Made by a program: the position numbers and the translations under genes. Below are positions 31,017 to 39,400 of a DNA stretch of 64,000 nucleotides, piece after piece. The stretch comes from Nocardioidaceae bacterium. Lineage in GTDB: Bacteria > Actinomycetota > Actinomycetes > Propionibacteriales > Nocardioidaceae. Below the pieces are notes generated by a model. That model was not told the origin of the DNA, did no database searches, and was given only the letters and a program-made list of their open reading frames with translations. The first letter of the stretch is position 1; each line of letters opens with the position of its first letter. Where the stretch lies: NCBI GenBank assembly GCA_018672315.1, contig CP076053.1, forward strand, positions 1,413,827 through 1,477,826. Direction: 5' to 3'.

Positions 31017-31901
31017 TCAGCCGTCCCCGTCGGTCTTCATCGCGTGACCACCGAACTGGTTGCGCATCGCGGCGACCGCCTGCATGGCCGGGGAGTCGCT
31101 CTGCCGCGAGGTGAAGCGCGCGTAGAGCGCGGCCGCGATGGCCGGGGTCGGGACCGCGTGGGAGATGCCGGCCTCGACCGTCCACCGGCCCTCACCGGAG
31201 TCGTCGGCGTAGCCGGCGATGCCCTCGAGCCCGGGTCGCTCGTCGAGGGCGTCGACCAGCAGGTCCAGCAGCCAGGAGCGGATGACGGTGCCCTGCTTCC
31301 AGGACCGGAACACCTCGGTGACGTTCTCGACCTGGTCGCTGGCCTGCAGCAGCTCGAAGCCCTCGGCGTACGCCTGCATCACCGCGTACTCGATGCCGTT
31401 GTGCACCATCTTCGCGAAGTGGCCGGCACCGCACGGCCCGGCGTGCACCCAGCCGAAGTCGCCCGGCGGCTTCAGCGCGTCGAAGATCGGCTGTGCGGTC
31501 GCGATGTCGGCGTCGGAGCCGCCGGCCATCAGCGCGTAGCCCTCCTGCAGACCCCAGACGCCGCCGGAGACGCCGCAGTCGACGAAGCCGATCTTCTTCG
31601 ACCCCAGCAGCTCGGCGTGCTCGAGGTCGTCGCTCCAGCGGGAGTTGCCGCCGTCGATGACGAGGTCGCCCTCGTCGAGGAGGTCGCCGAGCGAGGAGAT
31701 CGTCTGCGCGGTCGCCTCCCCGGCCGGGACCATCACCCAGATCACCCGCGGCGAGGGCAGGGCCTCGACCAGGGCCTCGAGGGAGTCGACGTCGCGCTTG
31801 TCGGGACTCTGGTCGAACCCGACGACCTCGTGGTCGGCGCGGCGCAGACGCTCGCGCATGTTGCCGCCCATCTTGCCGAGTCCGATCATGCCGAGCTTCA
31901 C
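31017..31901 (-). CDS. gnd: 6-phosphogluconate dehydrogenase, decarboxylating (short NAD-type)
   Basis: The 294-residue protein starts with a Rossmann motif (GMIGLGKMGGNM) and has IDGGNSRW, CGVSGGVWG and KMVHNGIEY, with Lys/Asn catalytic positions. It converts 6-phosphogluconate to ribulose 5-phosphate and CO2. The length and the Asp after the second strand (VVGFDQ) suggest the short, NAD-preferring YqeC/GndA group (inference). It sits between dnaN and recF, as in many actinobacteria. GTG start behind a strong AGGAGGA site. Confidence 0.93.
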   Translation of the reverse strand: MKLGMIGLGKMGGNMRERLRRADHEVVGFDQSPDKRDVDSLEALVEALPSPRVIWVMVPAGEATAQTISSLGDLLDEGDLVIDGGNSRWSDDLEHAELLGSKKIGFVDCGVSGGVWGLQEGYALMAGGSDADIATAQPIFDALKPPGDFGWVHAGPCGAGHFAKMVHNGIEYAVMQAYAEGFELLQASDQVENVTEVFRSWKQGTVIRSWLLDLLVDALDERPGLEGIAGYADDSGEGRWTVEAGISHAVPTPAIAAALYARFTSRQSDSPAMQAVAAMRNQFGGHAMKTDGDG

Positions 31902-31945
31902 GAGGATTCCTCCTGGTCGTCGGGTGGTGGAGCCTGCGGAACTTC

Positions 31946-33124
31946 TCAGCCGAGCAGGCGGCGCGGCATCAGCAGGTAGCGGAACGAGGAGTCCACGACC
32001 TCGCCGTTGTCGCCCTCGCTGCGGACGCCGGAGATCACCACCGGCTTCGAGGACTGGGTGAAGGCCATCTCGACCTGCGGGGTCTCCAGGGCGGAGAGGC
32101 CGTCGAGGAGGTAGTCGGGGTTGAAGCCGGTGGTGATGTCCTCACCGGTCACCTCCGCCTCGATCGCCTCGGAGGCCTGGGCCTCCTCGCCGCTGCCGGC
32201 GTCGAGGGTCAGCTGGCCCGCGGTGAACGCCAGCTGCACCGCGGTGTTGCGGTCGGCGACGAGCTTCACCCGCTTCACGGCATCGACGAGGGTGGCCCGG
32301 TCGAGCTTCGCCACGGTGCCGTGCTCGCTGGGGAACAGCGACCTGACCTTGGGGAACTCGCCCTCCAGCAGGCGCGTGGTGGTGCGGCGTACGCCCCCGC
32401 CGGCGCGGCCCTCGAACCCGATGATGCCCTCGCCCTGGCCGGCGGAGCTGAGGGCGATCGTGATCTCGCCGCCGGCCGCGAGGGCGCGGGCGGTGTCGTT
32501 GAGCACCTTGGCCGGGATGAGCGCGGCCGCCGAGACGTCGGAGGCACCGGGGTCCCAGCCGAGCTCACGGTGGGAGAGCCGGAACCGGTCGGTGGCGAGC
32601 AGGTTGATCGTCGAGCCCTCGATCTCGACGCGCACGCCGGTGAGGACGGGGAGCATGTCGTCGCGGCCCGCCGCGGTGACGGCCTGACCGACCGCCGCGG
32701 TGAAGGTCTCGGCGGAGACGGTGCCCGTCGCCTCGGGCATGCTCGGCAGGGACGGGTACTCCTCCACCGGCATCGTCTGGAACGAGAACCGCGCGGACCC
32801 GCAGGTCAGGGTCACCTTCGAGCCGTCGGCGACCATCTCGACCGGTCGGTCGGGCAGGCTGCGGCACACGTCGGCGAGCAGGCGCCCGGAGATCAGCACC
32901 CGGCCCTCGCCCGAGATCTCGGCGGACAGGGTCGCCCGGGCGGAGGTCTCGTAGTCGAAGGCCGAGAGCACCAGGGAGTCCGGGCCCGCACCGCTGCCGT
33001 CGGTGCCACCACCGGCCTCGATCAGGAGCCCGGCGAGCACCGGCGTGCTCGGGCGCGCCGGGAGGCTGCGGGCGGTCCAGGCGACGGCGTCTGCGAGAAC
33101 GTCTCGCTCCACACGGAACTTCAC
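31946..33124 (-). CDS. dnaN: DNA polymerase III beta subunit (sliding clamp)
   Basis: The 392-residue protein has the three clamp domains, with RVERDVLADAVAWTAR at the start, LLATDRFRLSHRELGW in the middle and a conserved C-terminal YLLMPRRL. It tethers DNA polymerase to the template. GTG start behind AGGAGAG; the gene lies 311 bases downstream of dnaA. Confidence 0.97.
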   Translation of the reverse strand: MKFRVERDVLADAVAWTARSLPARPSTPVLAGLLIEAGGGTDGSGAGPDSLVLSAFDYETSARATLSAEISGEGRVLISGRLLADVCRSLPDRPVEMVADGSKVTLTCGSARFSFQTMPVEEYPSLPSMPEATGTVSAETFTAAVGQAVTAAGRDDMLPVLTGVRVEIEGSTINLLATDRFRLSHRELGWDPGASDVSAAALIPAKVLNDTARALAAGGEITIALSSAGQGEGIIGFEGRAGGGVRRTTTRLLEGEFPKVRSLFPSEHGTVAKLDRATLVDAVKRVKLVADRNTAVQLAFTAGQLTLDAGSGEEAQASEAIEAEVTGEDITTGFNPDYLLDGLSALETPQVEMAFTQSSKPVVISGVRSEGDNGEVVDSSFRYLLMPRRLLG

Positions 33125-33435
33125 GACCGGTCTCTCCTCGTTGCTCGGCGGACTCGCATCCTGTCACGGTCCCGGCGGTTCTCCCCAGGCAGCGGGCGTG
33201 TCAGGTTTTCTCGTCATTCGATCCATGTGACAGGTAGGTGGTGGTCATAGGTCCTGTCGAGTCTGTGGACAAGCACGGTCCTCGCAGGTCGTCCCGTGCG
33301 TGTGCCTGTGGACGCCGGTGTGGAGGGCACCCCGTGGGTCCGGGAGGGCTGGGGACGCAGGAGCCTCCGTGACGGTGCACGCCTTGTCGTCCACCGGGAG
33401 TCGACAGGTGAATCACAGGTTCGTGCACAGGAGCG
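33125..33435. other. dnaA-dnaN intergenic region
   Basis: This 311-base gap has one perfect DnaA box (33264-33272), a degenerate one (TGTGGACGC, 33307-33315), and a modestly AT-richer patch near 33205-33230. It presumably holds the dnaN promoter. No gene is visible. It may be a second arm of the origin. Confidence 0.5.
33264..33272 (-). promoter_or_regulatory. DnaA box (perfect)
   Basis: TGTGGACAA on the + strand is the complement of the consensus TTGTCCACA. Confidence 0.75.
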
Positions 33436-35010
33436 TCAGCTGCTGCGGGCCGCCTGCCGGATGCGGGTGGTGAGCTCGGCGACCTGGTTGTACGTCGTGG
33501 GCTTCTCCGCCAGCGCCTCCCGGATCTTGCGCTCGGCGTACAGCACGGTGGAGTGGTCGCGGTTGCCGAAGTGCTGACCGATCTTCGGCAGGGACAGCCC
33601 GGTCAGCTCCCGGCACAGGTACATGCCGATCTGGCGGGCGTTGACCAGCGCCCGGTTGCGCGACCCGCTGCACAGGTCGTCGATCGAGACGTCGAAGAAG
33701 GCCGCGGTCTGGGCCAGGATCAGGCCCGGTGTCACCTCGACCTCGCCGGTGGTGGGGATGACGTCCTTGAGCACGATCTCGGCCAGGGTGGCGTCCACCC
33801 GCTGGCGGTTGAGGTTGGCGAAGGCGGTGACGCGGATGAGAGCGCCCTCGAGCTCGCGGATGTTCGTCGCGATCTTCGAGGCGATGAACTCGAGCACGTC
33901 GGCGGGCACGTCGAGCCGCTCCTGGGCGGCCTTCTTGCGCAGGATCGCGATGCGCGTCTCCAGGTCGGGAGGCTGCACGTCGGTGGTCAGGCCCCACTCG
34001 AACCGGCTGCGCAGGCGGTCCTCGAGGGCCTCGAGGCGCTTGGGCGGGCGGTCGGAGGTGATGACGATCTGCTTGCCGGCGTTGTGGAGGGCGTTGAAGG
34101 TGTGGAAGAACTCCTCCTGCGTCTGGATCTTGCCCTCGAGGAACTGGATGTCGTCGATGAGGAGCACGTCGACGTCGCGGTAACGCCGCTTGAACCGGTC
34201 GTTGCGGTCGTTGTCGCGGATCGAGTTGATGAACTCGTTCGTGAACTCCTCGCTCGAGACGTACCGAACGCGCATCGAGGCGTACATCGAGCGCACGTAG
34301 TGGCCCACGGCGTGCAGCAGGTGCGTCTTGCCGAGGCCTGAGTCGCCGTAGATGAGGAGCGGGTTGTACGCGCGCCCCGGCGCCTCGGCGACGGCGATGG
34401 CGGCGGCGTGCGCGAACCGGTTGGAGCTGCCGATCACGAATGTGTCGAAGGAGTACTTCGGGTTCAGGCTCGAGTCCGCGTCGCCCGATGGTGCGGAGGA
34501 CGCAGCGGACCCGGTGGTGGTCGGGGCCGTCGGGTCCGAAGCGGGCTCGTCGATGTCACGACGTGCGATGCGGTCGTTCAGCGACATGTCGACAGATGCA
34601 CCTGTCGACCTGTCGTCATGTGTCTGTGTCGACGAATCTACATCGGCGGCGACCGCCGGCCCGAGGTCACGCTCGGCCTCCAGCGGGGGCAGCTCGGCGA
34701 GGAAGTCGGGGTCCACCGTCACCGCGAGGCGGCTGTCGAAGCCGGTGAGCAGCGACAGCTCCTGCTCCAACGTCGGTCGCAGCCGCTGCTCGATCTGCTG
34801 ACGGAAGAACTCGTTGCCCACCGCGATGACGACCAGGTTCATGTCGCGGTGGATCGCGTAAGGCCGGCTGCCGTCCAGCCACGCCCGCTGGCTCGAGACG
34901 AGCTGGCCCAGCAGCCGCTGCCACAGCGGCTCGAAGGCACGCGCCTCGTGCTGCGGCGTGAGCGGCTCGTCGGAAGCGCTGGGAACTGGTCCGGTGTGGG
35001 CGTCGGTCAC
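33436..35010 (-). CDS. dnaA: Chromosomal replication initiator protein DnaA
   Basis: The 524-residue protein has the N-terminal helicase-interaction domain (about 10-90), a variable acidic/Ser-rich domain II, the AAA+ domain with Walker A GDSGLGKTHLL and Walker B VLLIDDIQF, and the C-terminal DNA-binding domain with NRDHSTVLYAERKI. GTG at 35010 (MTDAHTG) is chosen; the frame is open upstream, but that stretch holds the DnaA-box cluster. It opens the origin and represses its own promoter. Confidence 0.97.
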   Translation of the reverse strand: MTDAHTGPVPSASDEPLTPQHEARAFEPLWQRLLGQLVSSQRAWLDGSRPYAIHRDMNLVVIAVGNEFFRQQIEQRLRPTLEQELSLLTGFDSRLAVTVDPDFLAELPPLEAERDLGPAVAADVDSSTQTHDDRSTGASVDMSLNDRIARRDIDEPASDPTAPTTTGSAASSAPSGDADSSLNPKYSFDTFVIGSSNRFAHAAAIAVAEAPGRAYNPLLIYGDSGLGKTHLLHAVGHYVRSMYASMRVRYVSSEEFTNEFINSIRDNDRNDRFKRRYRDVDVLLIDDIQFLEGKIQTQEEFFHTFNALHNAGKQIVITSDRPPKRLEALEDRLRSRFEWGLTTDVQPPDLETRIAILRKKAAQERLDVPADVLEFIASKIATNIRELEGALIRVTAFANLNRQRVDATLAEIVLKDVIPTTGEVEVTPGLILAQTAAFFDVSIDDLCSGSRNRALVNARQIGMYLCRELTGLSLPKIGQHFGNRDHSTVLYAERKIREALAEKPTTYNQVAELTTRIRQAARSS

Positions 35011-35091
35011 GGCGGTCGGGTCTCCAGAGGTCGGCGGTCCGGGCAGCACAGGGCACAGCGAGGGGCACGGCAAGCCTCGACTGACGGGGCG

Positions 35092-35100
35092 CCGTCCACA
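35092..35100 (+). promoter_or_regulatory. DnaA box, degenerate
   Basis: CCGTCCACA matches seven of nine bases of TTGTCCACA. Confidence 0.45.
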
Positions 35101-35103
35101 ACG

Positions 35104-35112
35104 TTGTCCACA
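35104..35112 (+). promoter_or_regulatory. DnaA box (perfect)
   Basis: TTGTCCACA; forms an inverted pair with the box at 35116-35124, three bases apart. Confidence 0.8.
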
Positions 35113-35115
35113 GCT

Positions 35116-35124
35116 TGTGGACAC
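35116..35124 (-). promoter_or_regulatory. DnaA box (8/9)
   Basis: TGTGGACAC, i.e. GTGTCCACA on the minus strand; a head-to-head partner of the preceding box. Confidence 0.65.
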
Positions 35125-35212
35125 TTCGATCGTCGCCCTCCGTGGCGTCTGAACTGGACGTCCGACGCTTCTCCACGGGGGCTCCCGCTGTGCGGGTCGG
35201 TAACGAATCGGT

Positions 35213-35242
35213 ACGTTATCCCCAGACGGGAGGCCCCAGCAA
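35213..35242 (-). promoter_or_regulatory. Possible dnaA promoter
   Basis: TTGCTG (35237-35242) and TAACGT (35213-35218) on the minus strand with an 18-base spacer. It overlaps the near-box at 35216-35224 and abuts the box at 35246-35254, which would allow DnaA to repress it. Confidence 0.4.
35216..35224 (+). promoter_or_regulatory. DnaA box, near-consensus
   Basis: TTATCCCCA, one mismatch from TTATCCACA. Confidence 0.5.
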
Positions 35243-35245
35243 CAG

Positions 35246-35254
35246 TTGTCCACA
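35246..35254 (+). promoter_or_regulatory. DnaA box (perfect)
   Basis: TTGTCCACA. Confidence 0.8.
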
Positions 35255-35290
35255 GGCTGTCGCCGCGGTGTCCGTCGCGACGGACGCGAA

Positions 35291-35320
35291 TTGACCGGTC
35301 CCAGCGCCAGCACGTACCGT
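35291..35320 (+). promoter_or_regulatory. rpmH-rnpA promoter
   Basis: TTGACC and TACCGT with an 18-base spacer, a good housekeeping-sigma match, giving a start near 35327 and a leader of about 120 bases before rpmH. Confidence 0.6.
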
Positions 35321-35449
35321 GGGCCGGTCGACGAGACGTGTCGTGGCGCAGGCTCGCCCTGGCGCCGACCTCCGTCGACGCCGCCGTGTCCCGAGGCCGT
35401 TCGCAGGGCACGCCCCCGACCAGTTCGTCACCGATCACCGGAGTGTCCG

Positions 35450-35587
35450 ATGAGCAAGCGCACCTTCCAGCCGAACAACCGCCGCCGGGCACGCACCCAC
35501 GGCTTCCGCCTGCGCATGCGCACGCGTGCGGGTCGTGCGGTCATCTCCAACCGTCGCCGCAAGGGCCGCGCGAAGCTGTCGGCCTGA
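35450..35587 (+). CDS. rpmH: 50S ribosomal protein L34
   Basis: The 45-residue basic protein starts [20 protein letters not shown] and ends with [10 protein letters not shown], the full L34 family. It is next to the origin and upstream of rnpA as in nearly all bacteria. ATG start; a GGAG sequence precedes it. Confidence 0.98.
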   Translation: MSKRTFQPNNRRRARTHGFRLRMRTRAGRAVISNRRRKGRAKLSA

Positions 35588-35619
35588 GCCCGGCCCGCAC
35601 CCTGCCGGCCCGCGCGAGC

Positions 35620-35973
35620 GTGCTGCCGTCGGCCCACCGCCTGACCCGGGCGTCGGACTTCCGTGACTGCATCCGCCGCGGTGCACGCGGGGGGAGTCGC
35701 ACGCTGACCGTGCACCTGGCCCCGGGGACCGAGTCGTCCCCGAGGGTCGGTCTCGTGGTGAGCAAGGCGGTCGGCAACGCGGTCGTCCGCAACCGTGTTT
35801 CGCGCCGGCTGCGTCACCTGGCTGCCGATCGCCTGGCGACGATCCCGCCCGGTGCGCGGGTGGTGCTGCGGGCCTCACCGGCTGCGGCCGACTGCTCCAG
35901 CGCAGAGCTTAGCGCCGACCTGGACCGCGCGTTGCGCACGGCGGTCGGCCGTGTCGCGCGTCGTGGCGCGTGA
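35620..35973 (+). CDS. rnpA: Ribonuclease P protein component
   Basis: The 117-residue basic protein starts MLPSAHRLTRASDF and has the RNR motif in NAVVRNRVSRRLRHL, which contacts the RNase P RNA in pre-tRNA 5' processing. GTG at 35620 restores the standard N-terminus; the frame extends upstream into rpmH but that is not coding here. Confidence 0.96.
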   Translation: MLPSAHRLTRASDFRDCIRRGARGGSRTLTVHLAPGTESSPRVGLVVSKAVGNAVVRNRVSRRLRHLAADRLATIPPGARVVLRASPAAADCSSAELSADLDRALRTAVGRVARRGA

Positions 35974-35991
35974 CCGGGACGTGAGCAGCTC

Positions 35992-36279
35992 ATGAGGTAC
36001 GACCCCGTGCGCTGGCTCCTGATCGGGTTTCTGCGGCTCTACCGGCTCCTCATCAGCCCGCTGTACGGCCAGGTGTGCCGCTACCACCCGAGCTGCTCGG
36101 CCTACGCACTCACGGCCGTGGAGACCAAGGGCAGCCTGCGAGGCACGTGGTTGGCGGGCCGGCGACTGGTCAGGTGTCATCCTTGGGCCGAGGGTGGCTA
36201 CGACCCGGTGCCCGGCACCGAGATCACCTACGAGCACGATCCGTCACCACTTCCCGAGACTCCCCGACGAGAGGTCTGA
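35992..36279 (+). CDS. yidD: Membrane protein insertion efficiency factor YidD
   Basis: The 95-residue protein has [25 protein letters not shown] and [14 protein letters not shown], the conserved Cys/His pattern of the YidD family. It assists YidC-dependent insertion and lies between rnpA and yidC. Confidence 0.95.
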   Translation: MRYDPVRWLLIGFLRLYRLLISPLYGQVCRYHPSCSAYALTAVETKGSLRGTWLAGRRLVRCHPWAEGGYDPVPGTEITYEHDPSPLPETPRREV

Positions 36280-36282
36280 CCC

Positions 36283-37374
36283 GTGGACACCCTGGGCGCC
36301 ATCGGCAGCTTCATCATGACGCCGCTGTACTACGTCATCTCGTTCGTGCTCGTCACGTTCCACGAGCTCTTCAGCCTGGTGATGGACCCCGCCTCGGGTG
36401 CGTCGTGGGTGCTGTCGATCATCTTCCTGACCCTCGTGGTGCGCATCGCGCTTATCCCGCTGTTCGTCAAGCAGATCAAGTCCAGTCGCAACATGCAGCT
36501 GATGCAGCCCAAGGTCGCCGAGCTGCGCAAGAAGTACGGTCACGACCGGGAGCGTCTCGCCCAGGAGACGATGAAGCTCTACAAGGACTCGGGCACCAAC
36601 CCGTTCGCGTCCTGTCTCCCGCTGCTGCTGCAGATGCCGATCTTCCTGGCGCTGTTCCACCTGCTGAACGGCGCCGCGAACAGCGAGGCCAAGGGCTTCC
36701 TGGACCAGACACAGGCTTCGCAGTTCGGCGAGGCGACCCTCTTCGGTGCCCGCATCGCCGACACCTTCATCGGCACGAGCCTGACCGAGGTCCGCATCTT
36801 CGCCGCGATCCTCGTCGTCGCGATGACGGCGACGACGTTCCTCACCCAGCGGCAGCTGATGAGCAAGAACATGCCGCCCGAGGCGCTCACGGGGCAGTTC
36901 GCACAGCAGCAGAAGTTGCTGCTCTACGTGCTCCCGCTCGTCTTCGGCATCGGCGGCATCGCCTTCCCGATCGGCGTGCTCTTCTACTGGACGACCTCGA
37001 ACCTGTGGACGATGGGTCAGCAGTTCTACGTCATCCGCAACAACCCGGCGCCCAACACACCCGCCGCCGACGCGAAGCTCGAGCGCGACAAGGCCAAGGC
37101 GGAGCGCAAGGCCGCCCGTGGTGGCGTGGCGCCCGCCCCGGAGCCCGAGCCCGAGGTCGCCCCCAAGCCGGTCGACCGTCAGCGTCAGCAGCCCAAGAAG
37201 CAGAGCCGCAGCCAGCGCAGGTCCGGCAGCGGCAACCAGCCGAACCGCCAGCAGAACCAGCAGCCCCAGCAGGCTCAGCAGTCCGCGCGACGGAAGAAGC
37301 AGCCCCGTCCCGGACCGAGCGAGGTCCCGCGGGACCGCACAGGCGGCGGCGCGACCCCTGAGGAGAAGCAGTGA
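36283..37374 (+). CDS. yidC: Membrane protein insertase YidC/Oxa1
   Basis: The 363-residue protein has five membrane segments of the Oxa1 core, with ARG/RK-rich coiled loop KVAELRKKYGHDRERLAQETMKLYK cut here to its key features, NPFASCLPLLLQMPIF, and GVLFYWTTSNLWTM. The Gln/Arg/Lys-rich C-terminal tail (about 300-363) probably contacts the ribosome. It inserts membrane proteins with or without SecYEG. GTG start three bases after yidD. Confidence 0.96.
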   Translation: MDTLGAIGSFIMTPLYYVISFVLVTFHELFSLVMDPASGASWVLSIIFLTLVVRIALIPLFVKQIKSSRNMQLMQPKVAELRKKYGHDRERLAQETMKLYKDSGTNPFASCLPLLLQMPIFLALFHLLNGAANSEAKGFLDQTQASQFGEATLFGARIADTFIGTSLTEVRIFAAILVVAMTATTFLTQRQLMSKNMPPEALTGQFAQQQKLLLYVLPLVFGIGGIAFPIGVLFYWTTSNLWTMGQQFYVIRNNPAPNTPAADAKLERDKAKAERKAARGGVAPAPEPEPEVAPKPVDRQRQQPKKQSRSQRRSGSGNQPNRQQNQQPQQAQQSARRKKQPRPGPSEVPRDRTGGGATPEEKQ

Positions 37375-37883
37375 GCGAGAGCACCACCATGGTCGAGGAC
37401 GACGAGACGCGTACGCGCCCCTCGCGCGTGAAGCGCCTGGAGAACGAGGGCGAGATCGCCGCGGACTACCTCGAGGAGCTGCTCGACATCGCCGACCTCG
37501 ACGGCGATCTCGACATGGACGTGGAGAACGACCGGGCCGCGGTCTCGGTCGTGGGCGCCGATCTCAGCCAGCTGGTCGGCCGTGACGGTGAGGTGCTGGA
37601 GGCGCTGCAGGAGCTCACGCGGTTGGCGGTCTACCGGGAGACCGGTGAGCGCAGCCGGCTGATGCTCGACATCTCCGGCTACCGCGCCGACCGGCGACAG
37701 GCGCTCACGGCCCAGGCGACCGAGGCGGTGGCGCGCGTACGCAAGGCCGGTGAGGCCGCCCACCTGGAGCCGATGAGCGCCTTCGAGCGCAAGGTCGTCC
37801 ACGACGCCGTGGCCGCCGCGGGATTGCGCTCGGAGTCCGAGGGCGCGGAGCCGCGACGTCACGTCGTGGTCCTCCCCGACTGA
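37371..37883 (+). CDS. jag: KH-R3H RNA-binding protein Jag/KhpB
   Basis: The 170-residue protein has an acidic N-terminus, a KH domain (about 45-115, with LVGRDGEVLEALQELT) and an R3H domain (MSAFERKVVHDAV...). It lacks the Jag_N domain of Firmicutes. KhpB-type proteins bind RNA and influence division and wall synthesis. GTG overlaps the yidC stop. Confidence 0.93.
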   Translation: MSESTTMVEDDETRTRPSRVKRLENEGEIAADYLEELLDIADLDGDLDMDVENDRAAVSVVGADLSQLVGRDGEVLEALQELTRLAVYRETGERSRLMLDISGYRADRRQALTAQATEAVARVRKAGEAAHLEPMSAFERKVVHDAVAAAGLRSESEGAEPRRHVVVLPD

Positions 37884-37884
37884 G

Positions 37885-38529
37885 GTGTCCGACGAGGTTT
37901 CCCGTGAAACCGTCGTGGCGCCCGACGGTGCGCGACGGCTCTTCGGAGAGCGGTTCGACATCGCGCAGGCGTACGCCGACTGGCTCGCCGGCGCCGGCGT
38001 CGAGCGCGGCCTGATCGGTCCGCGCGAGACGCCCCGCCTGTGGGAGCGCCACGTGCTGAACTGCGCCGTCGTCGCCGAGGCCGTCCCCGAGGGAGCGCAC
38101 CTGTGCGACGTCGGCACGGGCGCCGGGCTGCCCGGTCTCGTGCTGGCGATCGCCCGACCCGACCTCACGGTCACGTTGGTCGAGCCCTTGTTGCGGCGCA
38201 CCACCTTCCTCGACGAGGTCGTGGCTGACCTGGGGCTCGACCGGGTCGAGGTCGTGCGCGCCAGGGCCGAGGAGCAGCACGGGCGGGCGACGTACGACGT
38301 GGTCACCTCCCGGGCGGTGGCGCCCATCGACCGTCTGATGCGCTGGTGCTGGCCACTCGCAGGCCCCGGCGGTCAGGTGCTGGCCATGAAGGGCTCCTCG
38401 GTGCGTGAGGAGATCGCGACGCACCGCAAGGCGCTGCGCCGCATCGGTTGCGGCGAGCCGGAGGTGCTGACCGTCGGTGACGAAGCCCTCGACCGGCCGG
38501 TGACCCTGGCCCGGGTGTGGCGCGACTGA
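37885..38529 (+). CDS. rsmG: 16S rRNA (guanine527-N7)-methyltransferase RsmG
   Basis: The 214-residue protein has the SAM-binding motif CDVGTGAGLPGLVLAI and a conserved SRAVAPIDRLM, as in RsmG/GidB. It methylates G527 in 16S rRNA; loss gives low-level streptomycin resistance in other bacteria. GTG start one base after jag; a parS-like site overlaps codons 5-9. Confidence 0.95.
   Translation: MSDEVSRETVVAPDGARRLFGERFDIAQAYADWLAGAGVERGLIGPRETPRLWERHVLNCAVVAEAVPEGAHLCDVGTGAGLPGLVLAIARPDLTVTLVEPLLRRTTFLDEVVADLGLDRVEVVRARAEEQHGRATYDVVTSRAVAPIDRLMRWCWPLAGPGGQVLAMKGSSVREEIATHRKALRRIGCGEPEVLTVGDEALDRPVTLARVWRD
37896..37911. promoter_or_regulatory. parS: parS-like centromere site
   Basis: GGTTTCCCGTGAAACC matches 13 of 16 bases of the parS consensus TGTTTCACGTGAAACA and has perfect GGTTTC/GAAACC arms. 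It lies within rsmG, 650 bases upstream of parA and 2.7 kb from the presumed origin, the usual place for parS. Confidence 0.7.
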
Positions 38530-38547
38530 AGCGTCCGCGGCTCCGTC

Positions 38548-38553
38548 TACCGT
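38548..38553 (+). promoter_or_regulatory. Leaderless -10 box of parA
   Basis: TACCGT ends seven bases before the parA ATG; no ribosome-binding site is present. Confidence 0.5.
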
Positions 38554-38560
38554 CGGGGTC

Positions 38561-39400
38561 ATGACGTCCCTGGAGTGGCCGCCCACGGCCCCGATCGAGC
38601 AGATGCCCCGGCCTGCCCGCCGCCGGGTGCTCGTCGTCGCGAACCAGAAGGGTGGGGTCGGCAAGACCACCTCGGCCGTGAACCTGGCCGCGGCACTGGC
38701 CCGGGGAGGCCTGCGGGTTCTCCTCGTCGACCTCGACCCGCAGGGCAACGCCTCGACGGCCCTGGGGGTCGAGCGGGAGCAGCGGGTGCGTACGGCCTAC
38801 GACGTGCTGGTCGACGGGATGCCTGTGGCCGAGGCCGTCGTGCCCTGTGCCCTCGTCCCCGGACTCGACGTGCTGACGGCCACCGCCGACCTGGCCGGTG
38901 CCGAGATCGAGCTCGTCAGCGCGGTGGCGCGGGAGACACGACTGCGAGGGGTGCTGCGCCCCGTGCTCGATGACGCCGACACCTACGACTACGTCTTCAT
39001 CGACTGCCCGCCGTCGCTGGGACTCCTGACGCTCAACGCGTTGGTCGCTGCGGAGGAGCTCCTGATCCCGATCCAGGCGGAGTACTACGCGCTGGAGGGA
39101 CTCGGGCAGCTGGTGCACACCGTCGAGCTGGTGCGTACGCACCTGAACCCGGAGCTGCGGGTCGCCGCGTGCCTGCTCACGATGTACGACGGCCGCACCC
39201 GCCTCTCCGCGGGCGTCGCCGCCGAGGTGCGTGCACACTTCGGCGACCAGGTGCTCGCGACCGCGATCCCGCGCTCGGTCCGTGTCTCGGAGGCCCCGAG
39301 CCACGGCCAGACCGTCCTGACCTACGACCCCGCATCACCCGGCGCCCGGGGCTACCTCGAGGCCGCCCGGGAGATCGCCCTGAGAGGAGCCGCACGATGA
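38561..39400 (+). CDS. parA: Chromosome partitioning ATPase ParA (Soj)
   Basis: The 279-residue protein has the deviant Walker [32 protein letters not shown] and a C-terminal [10 protein letters not shown], typical of chromosomal ParA. It forms ATP-bound dimers on the nucleoid that move ParB-parS complexes. ATG start; its stop overlaps the parB ATG. Confidence 0.97.
   Translation: MTSLEWPPTAPIEQMPRPARRRVLVVANQKGGVGKTTSAVNLAAALARGGLRVLLVDLDPQGNASTALGVEREQRVRTAYDVLVDGMPVAEAVVPCALVPGLDVLTATADLAGAEIELVSAVARETRLRGVLRPVLDDADTYDYVFIDCPPSLGLLTLNALVAAEELLIPIQAEYYALEGLGQLVHTVELVRTHLNPELRVAACLLTMYDGRTRLSAGVAAEVRAHFGDQVLATAIPRSVRVSEAPSHGQTVLTYDPASPGARGYLEAAREIALRGAAR

Larger units (their letters stand above)
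35011..35449. other. oriC: Probable oriC: dnaA-rpmH intergenic region
   Basis: This 439-base gap carries at least five DnaA boxes or near-boxes in two clusters (35092-35124 and 35216-35254), the divergent dnaA and rpmH promoters, and an A/T-richer stretch near 35200-35220. Genes on both sides run away from it. Whether replication starts here or in the dnaA-dnaN gap, where many actinobacteria have oriC, cannot be settled by eye. Confidence 0.6.

Noticed and set aside
34408-35619. N-terminal extension of rnpA through rpmH and the dnaA upstream region
   Set aside because: RnpA has a standard MLPxxHR start at 35620; the upstream translation is an artefact over rpmH and the DnaA boxes.
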